64,000 nucleotides of DNA from Euclidia mi. Lineage: Eukaryota; Arthropoda; Insecta; Lepidoptera; Erebidae. The notes under the pieces were generated by a model, which saw only the letters and a program-made list of their open reading frames with translations, made no database searches and was not told the origin of the DNA. The DNA is taken from positions 23,013,326 to 23,077,325 of the forward strand of contig OX123182.2 in assembly GCA_944739405.2 (NCBI GenBank), written 5' to 3'. How positions within the stretch are numbered: position 1 is the stretch's first letter; the number at the start of each line of letters is the position of its first letter. Positions 1 through 10,485 of this stretch are shown here, in pieces. The position numbers were made by a program, and so were the translations under genes.

Positions 1-180
1 TACATAGGAAGGCGTTCGGTATGGTGCCGTTTAATCAAGAAGACTGATCGCCTTGAGATGCATGTTGGCCGAGAATACACGTGGTACAATATTTTACTTG
101 TCGCTGGGTTTGTATGTGCATATAGAGTGAATGATGTGTGTTTAAAAGTTCGATATGCTAGTGATGTAAATGAAGTTTAA
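1..180 (+). CDS. open frame cut by the window edge, function unknown
   Basis: The first reading frame is open from the first base to a TAA at 178-180, giving 59 residues with no start visible before the edge. It has one hydrophobic stretch (YNILLVAGFVCAY) and a basic start. Two AATAAA motifs follow at 311-316 and 325-330, which is what a last exon and its poly(A) signals would look like. I do not recognise the protein. In AT-rich DNA a run of this length can arise by chance, so this is only a candidate 3' exon of a host gene lying to the left. Confidence 0.2.
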   Translation, partial: YIGRRSVWCRLIKKTDRLEMHVGREYTWYNILLVAGFVCAYRVNDVCLKVRYASDVNEV

Positions 181-600
181 GCAGACCAGTGTGTGTTTGG
201 TAAACCAACATACATTAAAACAAATGTACAGAGGAAGTTAATAATTAATTTTGCTTTAAAATTAAATCGAAGATTAAAAGTTTATTGTAACAGTAATATT
301 TAACGAGTAGAATAAAATACTTAGAATAAAAAAAGTTATCTATGAAAAAGCTACAATACATATTTATATAACAAACTGTAACAACAGAGTTCTACAATTT
401 TATTAAAACGGGTCTTACTCGTGATATTTAATAAATTATGAGTATGATGCTGGTAAGCCAATTTTGATTTTCTATCATTGCAAAACAGCCACGCACGGGT
501 TAATAGCCAACTTTACAAAGGTACTTGCTCAAGATAGCTATAGACAAAGACAAATGCGTAAAAGTGATTTAAAGAGAAATTTCTTTTTTCTTTTTTAGAA
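181..600. other. AT-rich stretch, possible 3' UTR, nothing else seen
   Basis: Apart from the two AATAAA motifs after the open frame at 1-180, no coding frame, repeat or RNA is recognisable here. Confidence 0.4.
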
Positions 601-815
601 AGACAACTCCCGCATTAGGATTAAAGTATTTAGTCCTAATGCGGGAGTTGTCTCGGGGGATTTTACAAACATACAACTAACACGGTACAAATAAACACCC
701 AGACTCGAAACAACAATTTGTGGATCACACCTAAGTGTTGTCTCGTGTGGGGATCGAACCCACAACACTCGGCACAGTGTCAAACGGCGAGGCGGCTGCT
801 TAAACCACTACACAA
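601..815 (-). mobile_element. tRNA-derived SINE, antisense
   Basis: Read on the minus strand, 740-810 looks like the head of a tRNA. An A-box-like TAGTGGTTTAAGC lies at the start and a B box GGGTTCGATCCC at about 751-762. A second, diverged copy lies at 51498-51670 and shares the tRNA-like part and the downstream body. This copy carries a 20-bp inverted repeat at 601-620 and 634-653 around a 13-base loop, which the second copy lacks. The right edge meets the large palindrome at 816 exactly where the tRNA-like 5' end falls. Confidence 0.75.
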
Positions 816-1439
816 AAAGTACCCGTACATTTTTTAATTATTGATGTTACTATTTACGTTGTTAATCTAATGTATTGAACTTTGATTAAATAGAAAAACT
901 TAGGGAAATTTTAAGAGAAGATAAGAAAATCTTTAAGTTATTATACCCTGAATAGTTGCTGAAAATATTTTGTACAGAATTTAATTGTATGAAAATGTTT
1001 TTCATTTTCCTTTCCCCGTTTAACAACACGCTCGTTTTCCCCTTTGACAAGTGCTAAATTTATTGATTTTTTATATTTAGATCATTGTTTTTGATTGTTT
1101 GTTTTGAACGCTTCAATAATTGTAACATTTTTAGTGGCTAAGTTTCTGACTAATTAATATCAACAAGGATGTAAGTAGTTTCATGCCATATCACAAACCC
1201 AAAAGTATATATTACATTAAATTGTTTAACTAAATTAACTAAAACAATTTAACATAATACTAGATGCATACCTACACTACAGGCTGCTAGTTGACTCTGA
1301 AATCAATACAAGGAACACAATTGTAGCTTTTGAAGAACATGCACTGATTAATGAAACTCAAAATGTTGTTGGCAGCCCACACCTCATTCATACAAAATCA
1401 ACAACTATCCACTTACATACTAAACCTCATCCTATCAGA

Positions 1440-1660
1440 AAATCTATATACTTAAATTGCTTTACTGACTGACTGACAAACAACGCTTAGCCAAACCTAC
1501 TGCCGTAAGAATGACATGTTTGTTCCTTGAGAACCGTAGTATTAAGAGAGGACTCCCAAAATGCCCACGAGATCGGGCACTAGCGGTTGAATTAAGAAAT
1601 AATGTGCGGGCTCTGTACAAAAATACGAACATAATTAACTACTCTACTGCTTTCGGCATC
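1440..1660 (+). mobile_element. short Helitron relic inside the palindrome arm
   Basis: The run TATATACTTAAATTGC then CTGACTGACTGAC, followed by a CCTTGAGAACC block and CCCACGAGATCGGGC, matches in order the short Helitron family seen at 60564-60769. The closing CTAG end is not intact here. The mirrored copy lies at about 4275-4495. A 69-codon open frame at 1511-1720 falls inside the relic and is probably not a gene. Confidence 0.55.
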
Positions 1661-1769
1661 GTTTACCGTAAACGAAATACAACCATTTCTAGTTATTGGA
1701 TAAGTTCGTGTTACGTGTGATTGGTGCAGACCGGTCACAATATATTGCCATTGTCGTGAGAAATACTAA

Positions 1770-2096
1770 CTAACTGCGATTAAACACATAGAACCAATCT
1801 TTAGGAGATTTGGTGTTACAACTTAAGTTGTCTTTTCTTGGATAATTATGTGGATTGCTTGCGTGGGAATCTGGAACGAAATTGTTACAGAAAATTGGAT
1901 TTCTCTGATACTGTTTTTGTTTTCGATTGATTGATATTGAAAAGTTGAAACTGTTGATATTGATTGGTGGAGTCATTCTTTGAACACATATATGTGTAAT
2001 ATAACTATCACCATCAGCTTTGTATATAAATTGTCCCATTCCTGGGCACGAGTGTCTTCTCACTATGAGAAGTTTTGGCATATCTTTCTTGAACAT
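1770..2096 (-). CDS. 108-residue open frame in the left arm, unknown
   Basis: This frame starts at an ATG and encodes a basic, Asn- and Ser-rich protein of 108 residues with no recognisable domain. Its mirror at 3840-4166 is also open over the same length and differs at only a few residues (for example GMGQ against GVGQ and ADGDS against ADDDS). Two intact copies do not prove selection, because the arms are nearly identical overall. I cannot assign a function, and chance remains the simplest reading. Confidence 0.2.
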   Translation of the reverse strand: MFKKDMPKLLIVRRHSCPGMGQFIYKADGDSYITHICVQRMTPPININSFNFSISINRKQKQYQRNPIFCNNFVPDSHASNPHNYPRKDNLSCNTKSPKDWFYVFNRS

Positions 2097-2751
2097 TTTG
2101 GAGAAGTCTCAGGCATGTAGGTTTCTTTACAATGTTTTCATTTACTGTTTAAGAAGTGATCATTAACATTTTAAAATACGTAACGTTACTCATCCGTTTG
2201 ACGTACAGAAAAGCAATATTATCTAAGTACCTTTCTTTCTACAAAAAGCATACAAATTCCATGTTTACGATTCGTCCATCTGAAAAAATTATAATATAAA
2301 AAAGTTACAAAGGCATAATTTTCCTCAAACGTCTCAAGCGATGCAACTTCCATAATATAAAGACAAAGATCAAAACCGATTCAGAGAAAAAAACATTTTA
2401 AAAACAAATCCAAATTAAGTATCATTAAATATAAATACCCAGATACGTTTTCACCTTTAGAGCCTCGCCTTATGCTTGTTTTCAATTCCGACATAAAATA
2501 ATTTTTCGTCCTTCTTTTCTATGTTTATTGAGTCATTAAAATCTTTCAGAATAAGAGTGTCCTTTTAGTAGAAATATGAAAGAAACGAGTAAATAATTAT
2601 TGCTTAAATAAATTGTTTTTGGGATCCCTTAGTGACCTATTTTGGACGGAGGATGGTACGGCGTGGACAAAGTTAATTGACCTGTCAAATTGGTAGAAAG
2701 TGTCCAGTAGGGTGTTATTAGCACCAAAAATACATTGTTCAATAAGTTTGG

Positions 2752-3183
2752 GGGCTGGCCGAGGTTCTATCCTGGGAGGGTTTTTGAGGTTGACGGGCTA
2801 TGAAAATTATTGCACGGATAAGAGTAGCAGGCGAATCCGATAGCATTAGGTACAAAATGTGTGAGTCTAAACATTCGAGAACAGATGTTTTATTTTCGGA
2901 GTTTGAATGTTTCTTAATAATAAGGAGGCTAGCATCTGATATGTTTGTGTGGTCTATCAGGGGTATTGTTATACCTGTAAACTGCCAGAATCCTTTTTGG
3001 GCCCTTATTTTTTAAGAACTCCATACCTTTGTCTCTAGGGTGGTTATAGGCAACCCCTATTATACGTCAGTGGGAAAAATTACTCCAAAACCTTTTGCTG
3101 TTTGACAATTTTGATTCTAAATTGTGAGGTTCAATCCCTTGGTAAAGTAAAGAAGATGATCTCAAACCTCATGAACAAAACAA
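2752..3183. other. spacer between the palindrome arms
   Basis: This unique 432-bp segment separates the two arms. Both ends carry a similar short string in the same direction, GAGGTTCTATCC near 2763 and GAGGTTCAATCCC near 3126, the second resembling an RNA polymerase III B box. Short open frames (2800-3015, 3102-3338) look non-coding. Confidence 0.6.
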
Positions 3184-5120
3184 ACAAACTTATTGAACAA
3201 TGTATTTTTGGCGCTACTAACACCCTACTGGACACTTTCTACCAATTTGACAGGTCAATTAACTTTGTCCACGCCGTACCATCCTCCGTCCAAAATAGGT
3301 CACTAAGTGATCCCAAAAACAATTTATTTAAGCAATAATTCTTTACTCGTTTCTTTCATATTTCTACTAAAAGGACACTCTTATTCTGAAAGATTTTAAT
3401 GACTCAATAAACATAGAAAAGAAGGACGAAAAATTATTTTATGTCGGAATTGAAAACAAGCATAAGGCGAGGCTCTAAAGGTGAAAACGTATCTGGGTAT
3501 TTATATTTAATGATACTTAATTTGGATTTGTTTTTAAAATGTTTTTTTTCTCTGAATCGGTTTTGTTCTTTGTCTTTATATTATGGAAGTTGCATCGCTT
3601 GAGACGTTTGAGGAAAATTATGCCTTTGTAATTTTTTTATATTATAATTTTTTCAGATGGACGAATCGTGAACATGGAATTTGTATGCTTTTTGTAGAAA
3701 GAAAGGTACTTAGATAATATTGCTTTTCTATACGTCAAACGGATGAGTAACGTTACGTATTTTAAAATGTTAATGATCACTTCTTAAACAGTAAATGAAA
3801 ACATTGTAAAGAAACCTACATGCCTGAGAGTTCTCCAAAATGTTCAAGAAAGATATGCCAAAACTTCTCATAGTGAGAAGACACTCGTGCCCAGGAGTGG
3901 GACAATTTATATACAAAGCTGATGATGATAGTTATATTACACATATATGTGTACAAAGAATGACTCCACCAATCAATACCAACAGTTTCAACTTTTCAAT
4001 ATCAATCAAACGAAAACAAAAACAGTATCAGAGAAATCCAATTTTCTGTAACAATTTCGTTCCAGATTCCCACGCAAGCAATCCACATAATTATCCAAGA
4101 AAAGACAACTTAAGTTGTAACACCAAATCTCCTAAAGATTGGTTCTATGTGTTTAATCGCAGTTAGTTAGTATTTCTCACGACAATGGCAATATGTTGTG
4201 ACCGGTCTGCACCAATCACACGTAACACGAACTTATCCAATAACTAGAAATGGTTGTATTTCGTTTACGGTAAACGATATCGAAAGCAGTAGAGTAGTTA
4301 ATTATGTTCGTATTTTTGTACAGAGCCCGCACATTATTTCTTAATTTAACCGCTAGTGCCCGATCTCGTGGGCATTTTGGGAGTCCTCTCTTAATACTAC
4401 GGTTCTCAAGGAACAAACATGTCATTCTTACGGCAGTAGGTTTGGCTAAGCGTTGTTTGTCAGTCAGTCAGTAAAGCAATTTAAGTATATAGATTTTCTG
4501 ATAGGATGAGGTTTAGTATGTAAGTGGATAGTTGTTGATTTTGTATGAATGAGGTGTGGGCTGCCAACAACATTTTGAGTTGCATTGATCAGTGCATGTT
4601 CTTCAAAAGCTACAATTGTATTCCTTGTATTGATTTCAGAGTCAACTAGCAGCCTGTAGTGTAGGTATGCATCTAGTATTATGTTAAATTGTTTTAGTTG
4701 ATTTAGTTAAACAATTTAATGTAATATATGCTTTTGGGTTTGTGATATGGCATGAAACTACTTACATCCTTGTTGATATTAATTAGTCAGAAACTTAGCC
4801 ACTAAAAATGTTACAATTATTGAAGCGTTCAAAACAAACAATCAAAAACAATGATCTAAATATAAAAAATCAATAAATTTAGCACTTGTCGAAGGGGAAA
4901 ACGAGCGTGTTGTTAAACGGGGAAAGAAAAATGAAAAACATTTTCAAACAATTAAATGCTGTACAAAATATTTTCAGCAACTATTCAGGGTATAATAACT
5001 TAAATATTTTCTTATCTTCTCTTAAAATTTCCTTAAGTTTTTCTATTTTATCAAAGTTCAATACATTAGATTAACAACGTAAATAGTAACACCAATAATT
5101 AAAAAATGTACGGGTACTTT
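3184..5120 (-). repeat. right arm of the 4.3-kb palindrome
   Basis: This is the inverted partner of 816-2751, of equal length within a base or two. It carries the mirrored Helitron relic and the mirrored open frames at 3840-4166 (plus) and 4216-4425 (minus). Confidence 0.9.
3840..4166 (+). CDS. 108-residue open frame in the right arm, unknown
   Basis: This is the mirror image of the frame at 1770-2096, with the same start and stop positions relative to the arm and a handful of residue differences. There is no signal peptide, membrane segment or known motif, so the function is unknown. Confidence 0.2.
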   Translation: MFKKDMPKLLIVRRHSCPGVGQFIYKADDDSYITHICVQRMTPPINTNSFNFSISIKRKQKQYQRNPIFCNNFVPDSHASNPHNYPRKDNLSCNTKSPKDWFYVFNRS

Positions 5121-6095
5121 GAGATAACTTACACATTTATGAAAAAGACAAATATCACCTCAGTCTGCCGTGACCATGAATCCTGTAAATAATTAGAAAC
5201 GTCGGCTAGTAATAAGTAAAAAAAATTTTTCTAGATCATTCGGCTTAAATATAATAACTCAGTGAAACCAATATAACGCGATAAAATCCGTTAACTTGTA
5301 GTATAATTTCAAAACGCACATATTCGAATAGCTATCAATTAAGTACCTATTCATTCTAAGAATCAAATCCTTATTCTAGAATCGCATATAGAAGTAGTTT
5401 ATTATTTTACTGAGAATCTTAAGTTATTAGAGAGACATAATGAAATGAAATAAATAATAAATATTAGCACAGTCGACATTGATAATCGATTTGTCCCGTA
5501 ATGCGCACGCCCAAGATATACAATTCTTATTCACAGCACGTTCACATCTCGATGGAAACCATATCTTGCGTTATTAATATCGCTCGGTTTTATTTTTTCA
5601 TTAAATCCGTACTCCCATTTATTTATTTTCATATAAGTTACATTATTGTTCGGCAAGGTATGGTAAGTAATTGGTATTAGTTTTGGGTGTAGGTAAAATG
5701 GGCTGTCTTCTGAAAATTTCAGGCTACGACCTTATAGAAATTGGGATTAGGTAATAGACCCCGAGAATTTTATTGATTTTTATCACATCTACAATGTAGC
5801 TTTATACATTAACATACTTATTGGCAATATATTTACATGCTTAGATAAAGTATGTACTATAATAACGATGTTACAATAACTATCATCGTTGATAAGTTAA
5901 CATCTATTATAAAAATAAAGGGTTTGGAATTTGTGACAAATTTATTTTTATGCAATTAAACTGCAAGTTACAAGGTGAGCACACATCGCTCAATCAAACA
6001 TACTGAAATGCAAGGTCAGCATTGAATCTCGCTAAACAAAACATTTATACATGCATAATTATGTTACGATTAATATTTTTTATTTTGCTGTAATC
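5121..6095. other. AT-rich stretch without recognisable features
   Basis: No long open frame, RNA gene or repeat family could be recognised on either strand. Confidence 0.5.
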
Positions 6096-6104
6096 AAGTT
6101 TAAT

Positions 6105-6495
6105 AAACCGTGTGGTTGACGGCATAGAATACAAGTGTCACCACCCCATATCTTCCCGTGGGTGTCGTAAGAGGCGACTAAGGGATAACACGATGCAAAT
6201 ACCATCTTTGCGTAGAGACGGAAAACTCGATATCAAACCCTATACGACTGCCTCGTTGGTCTCGCGGCATATATGTGCGCGTGGGATCGGGAGGTCCCGG
6301 GTTCGATTCCTGGGCCGGGTAGTGTTATTGGGTTTTTCTGTCACGAAATTCTCAGTAGCAGCACGGAGTCTGGAAGTGTGCCCGGTACGGCAATAGGCTC
6401 GCCCCTTATTACGTGGGACTAAAGTATATCTGGCGAAAAGTGGGTGTAGAAATACACCTCAGCCTACCCCTTCGGGGATAAAAGGCGTGACGACG
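6105..6495 (+). mobile_element. composite tRNA-derived SINE with target duplication
   Basis: The insert is flanked by AAGTTTAAT at 6096-6104 and 6496-6504. The order is: a head of about 140 bp containing GGTGTCGTAAGAGGCGAC, then a tRNA-like block with TCGTTGGTCTCGCGG (A-box region) and a B box GGGTTCGATTCC at about 6300, and then a body with GTGCCCGGTACGGCAATAGG. The tail is CTACCCCTTCGGGG and GGCGTGA. A full copy lies at 32652-33047. The copy at 50200-50460 has no head, so the head is an added module. A 94-codon open frame (6112-6396) is non-coding SINE sequence. Confidence 0.9.
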
Positions 6496-6504
6496 AAGTT
6501 TAAT

Positions 6505-6785
6505 TAAATTTTACCAAATATTTTATTCAACAGTACTTTGACTTTTTTGCACTGAATTACCTATTTAGTATGGGTCTGTGCCTAACTCTAATGTTAGAAT
6601 TTTTAGACCGCCAGAAAGATTAGGGACCGACGGCTGAGCGTAATAAATGCCAAAACTGACCACCCATGATCCAAGAATGCTATGTAAGCTTAAATTTCCG
6701 ATCTATTACGAATGGCAACTCAAGACACGCTAACAGCGTAACTTATGTTATATGTGCATAATTATGACTGTTAATTAAAATAAAT
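6505..6785. other. unassigned sequence between SINE and Helitron
   Basis: Nothing recognisable was found in this short AT-rich stretch. Confidence 0.4.
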
Positions 6786-7101
6786 CTTACTTAACCGTTT
6801 CTTTCCGATCCCGTGGGAATTTCGGAATCTCTTTTTTGTGCACCCAAAGGTCCCTAAGGAGCATACATACCAGATTTCAGCTTCTTGCGCCCCGTAGGTA
6901 GTTTCGGCTGTGCCTTGTCTCTTACGGTCGGTTCCAATATTCGATCCATCCTTGAATTTTGAGATTCGAGATTCGTGTTTGACATACTATTTCGTATGGA
7001 GCTTGTGTCAAAAACGAATCCAAAATCTCAAAACAAATGGATAGATCGAATATTGAATTCCGTAGTTAGTCAGTAACGCAAGCATTTCATATATATACAG
7101 A
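6786..7101 (-). mobile_element. short Helitron, minus strand, split by a MITE
   Basis: On the minus strand the element opens at 7101 with TCTGTATATATATG. After the MITE it carries the family blocks CTTAGGGACC and CCCACGGGATCGG, as in 60564-60769. The 3' CTAG end is missing or decayed near 6786. The MITE at 6925-7063 sits inside the conserved CTGACTGAC region, so it came later. Confidence 0.65.
6925..7063. mobile_element. palindromic MITE inserted at TA
   Basis: The two halves are inverted copies: CGGTCGGTTCCAATATTCG at the left and CGAATATTGAATTCCG at the right. A TA dinucleotide lies directly outside each end, as expected for a TA target duplication of mariner-type elements. It has no coding capacity. 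The MITE at 9045-9163 shares the AATATTCGATC core. Confidence 0.7.
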
Positions 7102-8360
7102 TAGGTGACATAATTTATTTAGATCTCATATAATATAGCCATTAAACCTAATCGCGAATAAGACATTATCACCATTTTCTTTCGGAATTCGTTATAAATA
7201 TCTTAATTATGATAATCGTGTTCCCAACTCAGTCGTAATTATCTTGTAATTTTCTCTACCCGTATAAATGAGTACTTACTTATTTGTGTGGCAATTAGTG
7301 AAAGGAAAATGAAGTGAAAAGGGCAAATTCTTTAAATTTGCTGAGTCAGTTATAAGAATAATATAGTAAGCAATATATTATAATAATGTCTATATATCAT
7401 GGCTATTCTTTTTATTCTTTGGGATGCTTACAAGATGCGACATGGATCAAACATGCAAAGACCTTTTGTCAGTTTCAAGCTAGATTAATACTTAATTATT
7501 TTTTTTGCTTTTCTTGTGAATGTAAGTATGGCCAACTTTGGTGTCGAAGTTTTCAGACTACCCGAAGGCCGTCCGTTCTTGTACTGAGTCAAGAACAGGA
7601 ACCGATTACTTTACGTGTCCTCCGAAGCACGGTAGCGCTCTGGTATAAATGCTACATAAGGTCACCCAAGGTGGACAGTATAGATGGAAAAAGGCTCCAG
7701 CTCGAGCTGCCCATAGTACTATTAAAATAGAGATAACTTCTACAAAATGAATTGTCTAAGTCCAAATTGTCTTAATCCAGTCATCTGGTGTCTACGCCTG
7801 GTGTAATCCATGCCGAAATTTCGAGGGAAATATAAAGTATTTTACCTGTATTTTCAAATAATAAAATGATATTGACCCGTACATAATTATGACTATGTCT
7901 CAGTATTTTATAATCTTAATGTTAAAACTGATAATAATAACGCTGCTGTCAACAATTCATTTAAACAGGAACATCATCTGCATGATTATAAATATCTTCT
8001 TTAATAATATTAGGTATAACACATTATTATTTCTATAATAATATACAAACCCGGTAATGTTCATGTGTGCCCATGAGGCTCACCCACATCATAAACTTTT
8101 AATTGAAAATGACAACGAACATTTGCTTCAGATAGTAGGTATATGATTAGTCACCTAATAGCACCTGTTGTTCGTACGTGGGAAAGGGTTTGTGGAAGTC
8201 TGTCAGTAGTTTTCGCTTTTACGGTTAAATTGTTGAAGTGACTGTGATGTTCAGCATGGAAATAGCTCAAACTCGAGATAAACACAAAAATAGGTGCAGA
8301 ATTAGAATATGAATTCTTTTAAGAAATTTTATAAAAACTCACTTGTTATCTTGTTTATCA
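7102..8360. other. mostly unassigned, with one unrecognised 114-codon open frame
   Basis: The open frame 7386-7730 (plus) encodes 114 residues with no recognisable domain. Its GC content rises over 7540-7690, where a block including CGTGTCCTCCGAAGCACGG looks like decayed repeat sequence. The rest is AT-rich with no clear signal. Confidence 0.35.
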
Positions 8361-8361
8361 A

Positions 8362-8391
8362 CACGCGAGCTTTGCCGCAAGCAAAAGCTAG
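8362..8391 (+). mobile_element. Helitron 3' end relic
   Basis: GCGAGCTTTGCCGCAAGC followed by AAAAGCTAG and then T has the form of the lepidopteran Helitron 3' hairpin and CTAG terminus, as at 25264-25294. The matching 5' TC end was not located, so the element's extent to the left is unknown. Confidence 0.55.
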
Positions 8392-9044
8392 TATTGTATA
8401 AAATCAGCAGTTAAAACCTACTTTGAAAGTTGATACGTTTGACCAATTAATAGCCAAATTAAAGACCAAAATAAAAACATACTAGAGATTCTTAATTTAA
8501 AAAAAGAACTTGTGGCAAAACCAGTTAACCTTATCTCAAATAGCCGCCAACACAAAAACAAATAGTACAGAAGCTTACTGACAAACTGGCTGGAAGCAAT
8601 GACGTCACTACATCTCATTACTTAATACAGACGCTTTCTCATCCCAAGGTTACACAATTTTAAACATTAATTACTATCAGAAAAAAAACTTCGAAGAAGA
8701 GCTACAATACCAAATGTATGGTAATGAGAAAAACAATGTCATATTACAGGACTTTCATGATTGTTTGGTAGGCACTATGCAGCTACTTAACATAATTGTA
8801 TTATGATAAGTACCTTGGCAAGTGGGTATTAGTAACTTCTGGACAGATACAAATAATAGAGGATAGACCTCGATGAGGCTTTCATATATTAATTAGAGTG
8901 TTGGCTCGTTTATTTGTAATTTCAACAAACAGAACATCACATTGAGATGTTTTATTGTGTAAGTTATGTCACTAATTTAATTTTATTTCTAATATTAAGA
9001 TACTCTGAAATGTGTCCTTATTAATTTTAGATATTCCAGTTTAA
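8392..9044. other. unassigned AT-rich stretch
   Basis: No gene or repeat is recognisable. The minus open frame at 8418-8618 is short and unlike any family I know. Confidence 0.45.
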
Positions 9045-9163
9045 CAGCCGGTCGTAATGTTTGATGTTTTCATGGATTTGGCTACTAGACATACATATTT
9101 GTCATAAGCTCTATACGAAATATTAGCCAAATCCATGGGTCGATCGAATATTGGGACCGGCTG
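9045..9163. mobile_element. 119-bp palindromic MITE
   Basis: The ends are inverted copies, CAGCCGGTC at the left and GGACCGGCTG at the right. An inner pair, CATGGATTTGGCTA and TAGCCAAATCCATG, pairs perfectly. The core GATCGAATATT relates it to 6925-7063. It has no coding capacity, and the flanking target duplication is unclear. Confidence 0.7.
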
Positions 9164-10350
9164 ATAGACGCCGCAATCCCGTGCAGAAAAGACAAAAAAA
9201 GAAGATGGGACAGTAAAAAGAGACAAACAGATAAGGTGCGGCGGAAATAATGACGTTCTTCCAATAATTGTCCCGTTCACTGATCTGCCGCCGCTTGACG
9301 CACCATTAATTGTCTCTCCTTGTTTGTACAGAGAATGCCACGAACTGCAATATTTTCTGTTTTTTCGACTTCCATATCTCAACTGTGATAAATTGCGAGC
9401 TTCCGTGCTTTAAGAAAACAATACACGAGGAAACGGGCGAGTTAAAACAGTTGTGATTTATTTACGCGACTGCATTTAGAAGTGAGTTGTTGGATTTCAA
9501 AGTAAATAGAATATTTGGAAGCAACGGCTTTAGAATTAAGAGTGCGTTTTCTGGAGACAAAGTTTACTAGGAATCCTGCATATTTTTTGTCTTAAATTCA
9601 GAATTTAGTTGCTGCATGAATAATACTTCGCATAGCGTTTAAGAATTTAACATACTGGAAATTCGAAGTTTTGCATTCGCTTAAAAACAAGAAAAATTTC
9701 GGAAGCTTGCAAGCTTTAAGTTTCACGTTGAATCAGTAACCGATCACGTTGCTTTTTGTTAATAAATAAGTAAATTTGCTTCAATGTCTAATGTCTCCTC
9801 GTCAATATTTAACATATAAGTGCTCTTGCTAGTGCTCTAGCTCTGATTTGAAGAAGTTATTTATTAAACATTTCTGCATATAGTAATATCATGGTGTCCT
9901 GTATCATTAGTAAATGAGCATTAGTTGTACCAATTGACATGACGTATGCTGTTGTACCTGTCAAGTGGCGTGAAATAAATTCACATTCTAAAGAACCTTT
10001 AATAAAACGCATAACGCTGCACTATTACTTGCCATAAATCGTACGTTAGCTGAGAATACATGTAACGTTTTAGGAACGGAACATATAAGAGGCTTAATTT
10101 TTTGTCGAGTGTTTTGTGATTGTTGGGCAGCGTTGTCCACGGATTAAGTTGATTTTCCAACAAAAACTGTTGCGTATGTAATCCTTCCTTGGTGTAATTT
10201 GTGGGTGGTAGGGGATGTTGTGTATTAATGTTTGGATCTCCTCTATTGAAACGTTTTGCATAGATGTATGATGTCTGTCTTGCTACATGTAGCCTTGTAA
10301 TACTGTATTTTGGCATGGAAATTGGGACACATTATATAATAATAGAGACG
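9164..10350. other. unassigned stretch
   Basis: The segment 9164-9400 is less AT-rich and may be the rest of a repeat containing the MITE. A 113-codon minus open frame across 9041-9382 overlaps the MITE and is unlikely to be a gene. Nothing recognisable lies in 9400-10350. Confidence 0.4.
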
Positions 10351-10352
10351 AC

Positions 10353-10455
10353 AATAACACACATACACACACCTACACACTCTTACATGGACGCACACAC
10401 ACACACGCATCTAAACACCACTTCAAACACTCACACACATACACAAACACATACT
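10353..10455. repeat. imperfect CA microsatellite
   Basis: Broken runs of ACACAC fill this stretch just upstream of the LINE start. It may be the insertion site or part of the LINE 5' region. Confidence 0.85.
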
Positions 10456-10485
10456 CAACACAGACTTATACCAACAAAAATTATC

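Larger units (their letters stand above)
816..2751 (+). repeat. left arm of a 4.3-kb palindrome
   Basis: This segment is the reverse complement of 3184-5120 along its full length, with scattered single-base differences (roughly 98 % identity by eye in the parts compared). The outer edge begins AAAGTACCCG, and its partner ends CGGGTACTTT at 5120. Homology stops at the SINE on the left and at GAGATAAC on the right. No clear target duplication is visible at the outer edges. The arm holds a Helitron-like relic (about 1440-1660) and a 108-codon minus-strand open frame (1770-2096). Confidence 0.9.

Noticed and set aside
6112..6396. 94-codon open frame, with a similar one at 32657-32941
   Set aside because: Both lie wholly within SINE copies with target duplications, so the similarity reflects the SINE and not a gene family.
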